Of a stretch of DNA of 64,000 nucleotides, positions 14,262 to 64,000 are shown piece by piece. A program made the translations under genes and the position numbers. The stretch is from contig NC_021674.1 of assembly GCF_000247815.1 (NCBI RefSeq), forward strand, positions 80,584,935-80,648,934, written 5' to 3'. Source of the stretch: Ficedula albicollis. Lineage: Eukaryota; Chordata; Aves; Passeriformes; Muscicapidae. Position 1 is the stretch's first letter; every line of letters begins with the position of its first letter. Below the pieces are notes generated by a model. That model was given only the letters and a program-made list of their open reading frames with translations, ran no database searches and was not told where the DNA came from.

Positions 14262-14442
14262 TGACTCTGGTATATTGCATGTTATTTGTTTTGGTTTGGT
14301 TTTTCCCCTTATTCCCAAGTTGACTCTGGTATATTGCATGTTATTTGTTTTGTTTTGGTTTTTTCCCTTATTCCCAAGCAAACTGACTCTGGTATATTGC
14401 ATGTTATTTGTTTTGGTTTGGTTTTTCCCCTTATTCCCAAGT
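14262..14442. repeat. Three-copy tandem repeat, about 60-bp unit
   Basis: Copies start with TGACTCTGGTATATTGCATG at 14262, 14321 and 14384 and end TTATTCCCAAG, with small indels (periods 59 and 63). Repetitive peptides seen on either strand here are only translations of the repeat. Confidence 0.9.
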
Positions 14443-16764
14443 AGACCTTGTCCCAGTGAAATTCTAACACACTCTGTGTTCCACAGCACCCGTCTAGTTT
14501 GCAGAGCATTGTTCCTGTTGGGAATACTAAACTGACCCTCTGAAAACTCCACTTGAAGTGGGTCCTTGTACTTGAATTTCTGTATTGGATCAGTCTCCTT
14601 GTCTTTCTTTTTTTGCCCTGCAAGTCTTTATTCTGCCTGGTATTTTAGTCCTAAACACAGCCTAGTAGGTATTTTCAGGTTTTCTAACAGAACTGTATCT
14701 TACAGTCTCTTTTAAAAAAATGATGAATTTTGAGTGGTGTATTACACCACAGAATTGAAACTTCTTAGCCTTTCTCCTTAATTTCAATTGCTTTCTAAAT
14801 CTGCTTCTAAACAAACAACACAACTAGTAAGTCTCTTGTCATTCCCTGCAAGTATGGAGACCAGTGATCATTTTCAAAGCGTTTTGCACATATTTCCTTA
14901 AACCATTTCTCACCTCACCTGCCTTTTTTCTCCTTACTGCAGCAGCTGAATTCCCCCATTCCTCTAAAAGAAAACTTGTGAGGGATTTTATCCAGGAACC
15001 CAGAGCCCTTGTTGCTGTGTTGAGCAGGTACTTCTGGGCCCATGTTATCACTTTCTCATCCAGTTTGCTTTAATCTGGTCATACTGAGATCAGCATGTGA
15101 TCCAGGAAGCAAATACAAGACCCTACAGCTACAGGCAGCACACATTTCCATACAGCTGGCAAGCATGGGTCGGTCTGGGTGGTACAGGGATTTGACTCCT
15201 AAATGCCATAAATCTAGACTATGAACAGTTTATTAACTCATTAACAGGCAAATGAATATAAACGTATTTATAATAGTAAATTTTGTAATTTTGCTTATCA
15301 AAGTGCTAATAATTATTCTACCCAAACCAGAAATGTGCAGCAAATGGTCATCACCCATCACTCCCCTGTAGTTTCATTGTTCCTTTAAAGCCAAAAAGTA
15401 CTACTGAAGCTCAGTTTTCACCTTACACTTGTTGCGTACACCTGGATTATCTCAGGTGGAAACCAGTAACTGTTGGTGGATGCCCTTTAAGTGTTGAATC
15501 TGAAACAGTCAAGTGCAAAGAGCCTACTAATATTTGCCTTTCTTGGGATCTGACTGGCCAATTTCAGTTTCACTTCTTTACTTAAGCTTAGCTATTTGCT
15601 GAATATTAAAAATCTCTAGAGGTCTCTGGAGTTTTCTGCTAAATGGCTTTAGTTAAAGATTAATATGAAGCCTGCTATTTAAGCTTCTTGGAGAGGGCCA
15701 ACAAAATGAACAGGAATTGTGAGGAATAATTACAAAGGAGAATTAATTCCTTGTGGAGTAAATATGAAAGATTAGATATTGTAAATTAGCCTTGACAACT
15801 CTATCCTTGAAAGAGAGAACTATGTAAGGCCTTGGAAAGAGCAAAAGCAGACTTTTGCAGAGTAAAATGCAATTAACTGATGAGAATCTGTTTATTCAAT
15901 CCACTCTGGCTTATTTTAAAAAGGCATTTTTAAGGAAAAAAAAAAAGCACTTTGGTAAATACAATCTCTGCCTAATTACTGATGTTACTTAGCCAAGAAT
16001 TGTAGCTTTATATTTCAAGTTGTTGAAAATCTGCTGTAATATACTTAGATGCTAGACTAGGCAAGCTTCTCCTGCCATCAAAGAAAACAGGCCTAAACCC
16101 CAACCAGGGAGAACTGGCTCCACAAGATGACTTGTACGATCAGTGAAAGATCCTTTTACATTTTAGGCACTAAAATAAAATCTATCTTTCCAGAATAACC
16201 CAGTCCTGGCCACATTACTTTAGAGCCCATCTCCAGATGCATGCTTTTCCCTGGCACTTTTCCCTTCAGCTGACCACAGAATCTTCCCAAGAATTTATGT
16301 GAAGAGAGAAAAACTTGCTATTTCCAGGGAATGGATAAAGTTCTTATTTCTCAAAGAATTTTGAAAAAGCTTGATGTTTCAGCAGTTCCCTTTTGTTCTT
16401 CTATAGTTTTGTTTTGTTGAAAAACAAACATCTGCTGAGTCTTTCAGTGTCCCAGAACAGTCTAGGGGACGTAGTGACAGAGGGTGATGGGCAATGCCAA
16501 CACTGCTGTCTCCAGCAGAGCAGGATGGGGTAAAGCAGTTTGTTGTGTCTGCTTAGCAGATGTACAGTCTGTGAGCTGAAGGAAGCTGCACAGTTCCTAA
16601 GATAATGAGGTACAATTAGTGCCAGATGTGAATGTGGCAATTTTACAGTAAGTAAACACAATTCTGAACAATGAAGCTATAAATTAAAGAAACTACCTGA
16701 GTACACAATGCAAATGGAAGCAGAATGACTTAAGCTTCTGCTGGTTTGCTGTGCAAGTTACTTC

Positions 16765-16911
16765 CTGTGTTACAGATATGCGATGTTGTGGCATCTTCAT
16801 GAAATATTGTAAGAATTAGAGATTTTTAGAAGTTATTGCTGTGTTACAGATATGCGATGTTGTGGCATCTCCATGAAATATTGTAAGAATTACAGATTTT
16901 TAGAAGTTATT
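16765..16911. repeat. 74-bp tandem duplication
   Basis: CTGTGTTACAGATATGCGAT starts at 16765 and 16839. The copies differ at about two positions (CTTCATG against CTCCATG; TTAGAG against TTACAG). Confidence 0.9.
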
Positions 16912-18188
16912 AAAAGCATTGCCAGGTAAGTGACTAAAAATCACCAGCAGTAAAGCTGAGGATAAAGTAAGCTGATAACAAAAAAATTCATCTTAGGAAA
17001 ACTGATTTCCTCTGAATAGGCAGTACAGAGATTTGCTGTGTGAATGCACCTTGTTTTTTTTCTACTAGAAAATGCGGACTGACACGAAATAATACTGTGC
17101 AGAGACTCTTAAAGAAATTCAAGCTGACCCTGGGCTCTTGCCAAGAGCTCTGAGAAAGGTCAACATACTGAAGTCGAACTGCAGCATTTCACCTACTCAA
17201 GACGTCAAGGGAAGTGTTGCATAAACTGACAAAGCATCTGAGCAAAGATCTGAAAGGTGTTCTGCGATTTCAATTTCTAGATGCTGATTCACCCCCCAAA
17301 TACCTGTATTTTCTTAACAGCATAGTTGTGGGGGATTCTCAGTGAAGATTTGTAAACACAGCTCGTCTGAACAGATGTTTCTCAGCATTTCACGTGCCCT
17401 CGCTTATTCAGAGTGCTGCGTGGGGCTCGTGCAAATGGACATACAAGGCAACAGCAACTTCTCCAAACAGCTGAAAGTGGGCATCTCTCCCTGAGCGGGT
17501 CTCCTTCACCCTTGCCAGTCAGAAGCCCCTTTATGGGTACCAACTCACAGAAGTTGTTTCATTTTGCCCATTGAACCCATACACCCACAACCAGCAGTGT
17601 CTTATTAAAAGAGCCTTGAGTTTCGTAAGACTGAGTAACTCCAGAGCACCTGAAAGCACTCCAGTGGTTTGAAAGCTTGTGGCTTACAGTGGAACTGAGG
17701 GTGTTATCGTGTGAAGTTGGCTTTAAATTCTTCTCTCTAGCAATAAACTACATTCTAGAATTCTTCTCTTTTCAATGTCTTACACTTGTATACTTACTGA
17801 TGTTAAGCTGGGGTCTTATTACATTTCCTACCCCATTCCTTTTCTTTACAGCCCATTACGAAGCTTTGAGTGGTGTTTATAGGGTTTTAGTGTCCCAGTC
17901 GCCGAATGATTTAGTTCAGTCATCGTCCAAATATAGAGCATTTAATCAGACGTAGCACTTTCTGGCCGCTTGGCGCTGGGAACCCCTTGTTGTCCAGAGC
18001 CCAAGTATTTATAACTAGGTAAGCTCGCAGTCATCAGAGCCCTTCTATTTGGAGCGCTTAGCGCGCTACGTGACACAGCACAGTTGCAGAGGCGGCTGCA
18101 GGGCCGCACTTCGCGGCCGGGCCGGCAGGCGCTCCTCCTCCCGGCGCGGCCCGGCCCCTGAGGCGGGCCTGCCTGACGCGGCCGGGCC

Positions 18189-63270
<45,082 letters not shown>

Positions 63271-63275
63271 TTAAA

Positions 63276-64000
63276 ATTTGTTTTAGCTGTTACCAGTAAA
63301 AGTCCAATTAATTTCACCAAAATCTCTCAGTGTATGAAACTACAGGATGACATCAAAAAAGACAGCTGGGCGATCAGCCAACTTACACTTTGTTAAAAGA
63401 GCAATTACCGGGTGTCTTCCTGAAAGGATATGTATAAAAATTATTTGGAAGAAGTTGTAGAATGCTCCCATTAAGTTATTTTAAAATGTCTTAACAAATC
63501 CTTTTGGTTTTTTTAACAGCAGAAGTATATGATTGAATCTGTTGCATACAAATAATTAATCTCAGAACTGTCTTTAGCCTTCATATTTCTGTGAGCATGG
63601 AAAATCACATTTGTAATTTAGTCTTTTTAATACCTGACCTTCAAATCTAAAGCCTTCTTAAAATAATCACGGATGTGAAAAGTGGTTTTGACTTTCAACT
63701 TAGCTTTTATTTTTCTGCAGTTTCTTATCTGGCTTTGTGGGTTTTTTCTGACATCCTCTTTACAGGCTTAGAAAAGAGGATGTGAGTCTGTTCACAGCAT
63801 TTTATAAAAATCCATTCATATGAAAAGGAAGATTTTTCTCTCTAAATCTTAATTTGTTGGCCTGGCCTTTATAAAAGAGATTTTGAAAAGGACTTTTACG
63901 TGTGGATTTATGACAAGTTTTACTCACAGAAAATACAGAGATACTTTAATAGGCATTCCTTAATTTTTCTTTTCAAGCACCCTTTTTCTCCTCTTTTACA
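63276..64000. other. Downstream flank, no gene recognised
   Basis: AT-rich, with no open frame of interest. In vertebrates NT5E lies beyond SNX14 in convergent orientation, but nothing here can be tied to it. Confidence 0.6.

Larger units (their letters stand above)
1786..17950. other. Intergenic region, no supported gene
   Basis: About 16 kb between the upstream 3' UTR and the SNX14 promoter. Open frames are short (at most about 104 codons), occur on both strands, and show no recognisable domain or splice-linked conservation. Visible content: an 18-A tract at 2522-2539, T-tracts near 3811 and 11940, and the tandem duplications listed separately at 3463, 4824, 9177, 14262 and 16765. Part of the left end may still be 3' UTR of the upstream gene. 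Confidence 0.6.

Noticed and set aside
14250..14623. Repetitive peptides on both strands at the three-copy repeat
   Set aside because: They follow directly from the 60-bp tandem repeat; there are no splice or homology signals.

Overview
This window is vertebrate nuclear DNA, most likely from a bird. It is AT-rich, has spliced genes with GT-AG introns, and holds several CR1-type LINE remnants, the typical avian interspersed repeat. The dominant feature is one multi-exon protein gene on the + strand, recognised exon by exon as SNX14 (sorting nexin 14: two N-terminal membrane segments, then PXA, RGS, PX and Nexin_C domains). I could place 27 complete coding exons and the 3' part of exon 1 between about 18.86 and 63.10 kb. 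Adding one missing 77-nt exon and a human-length exon 1 gives exactly 946 residues, the length I recall for the human protein. The protein tethers the ER to lipid droplets and endolysosomal compartments; loss in humans causes a recessive cerebellar ataxia (established knowledge).

Layout. 1 to about 1.8 kb: probable 3' UTR of the upstream neighbour, called SYNCRIP mainly from the conserved vertebrate order SYNCRIP-SNX14 on one strand. 1.8-17.95 kb: intergenic, with several recent tandem duplications and no convincing gene. 17.95-19.09 kb: CpG-island promoter and exon 1 of SNX14, damaged by a 669-base pure-C run that covers the place where the start codon should be. 19.09-63.10 kb: SNX14 exons 2 and 4-29. 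63.10 to about 63.27 kb: short 3' UTR with two AATAAA signals. 63.27-64 kb: nothing recognised.

Two parts of SNX14 are not represented: the start codon region (poly-C run) and exon 3, whose absence is shown independently by a reading-phase mismatch between exons 2 and 4. An 812-base N gap lies in intron 15. At least 14 near-perfect local tandem duplications (units 38-327 bp) are scattered through the window, two with the same A-B / B' / A-B architecture. Together with the poly-C runs this points to assembly artefacts, although real recent duplication is not excluded.

The best biological leads are a stop-free 84-nt intron 10 whose retention would add 28 residues exactly between PXA and RGS, a 27-nt microexon with three in-frame tandem acceptors, and a pair of competing donors after exon 23. 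I found no prokaryotic-type system, CRISPR array or unfamiliar gene cluster. The window is an ordinary, well-conserved vertebrate gene locus with assembly problems.
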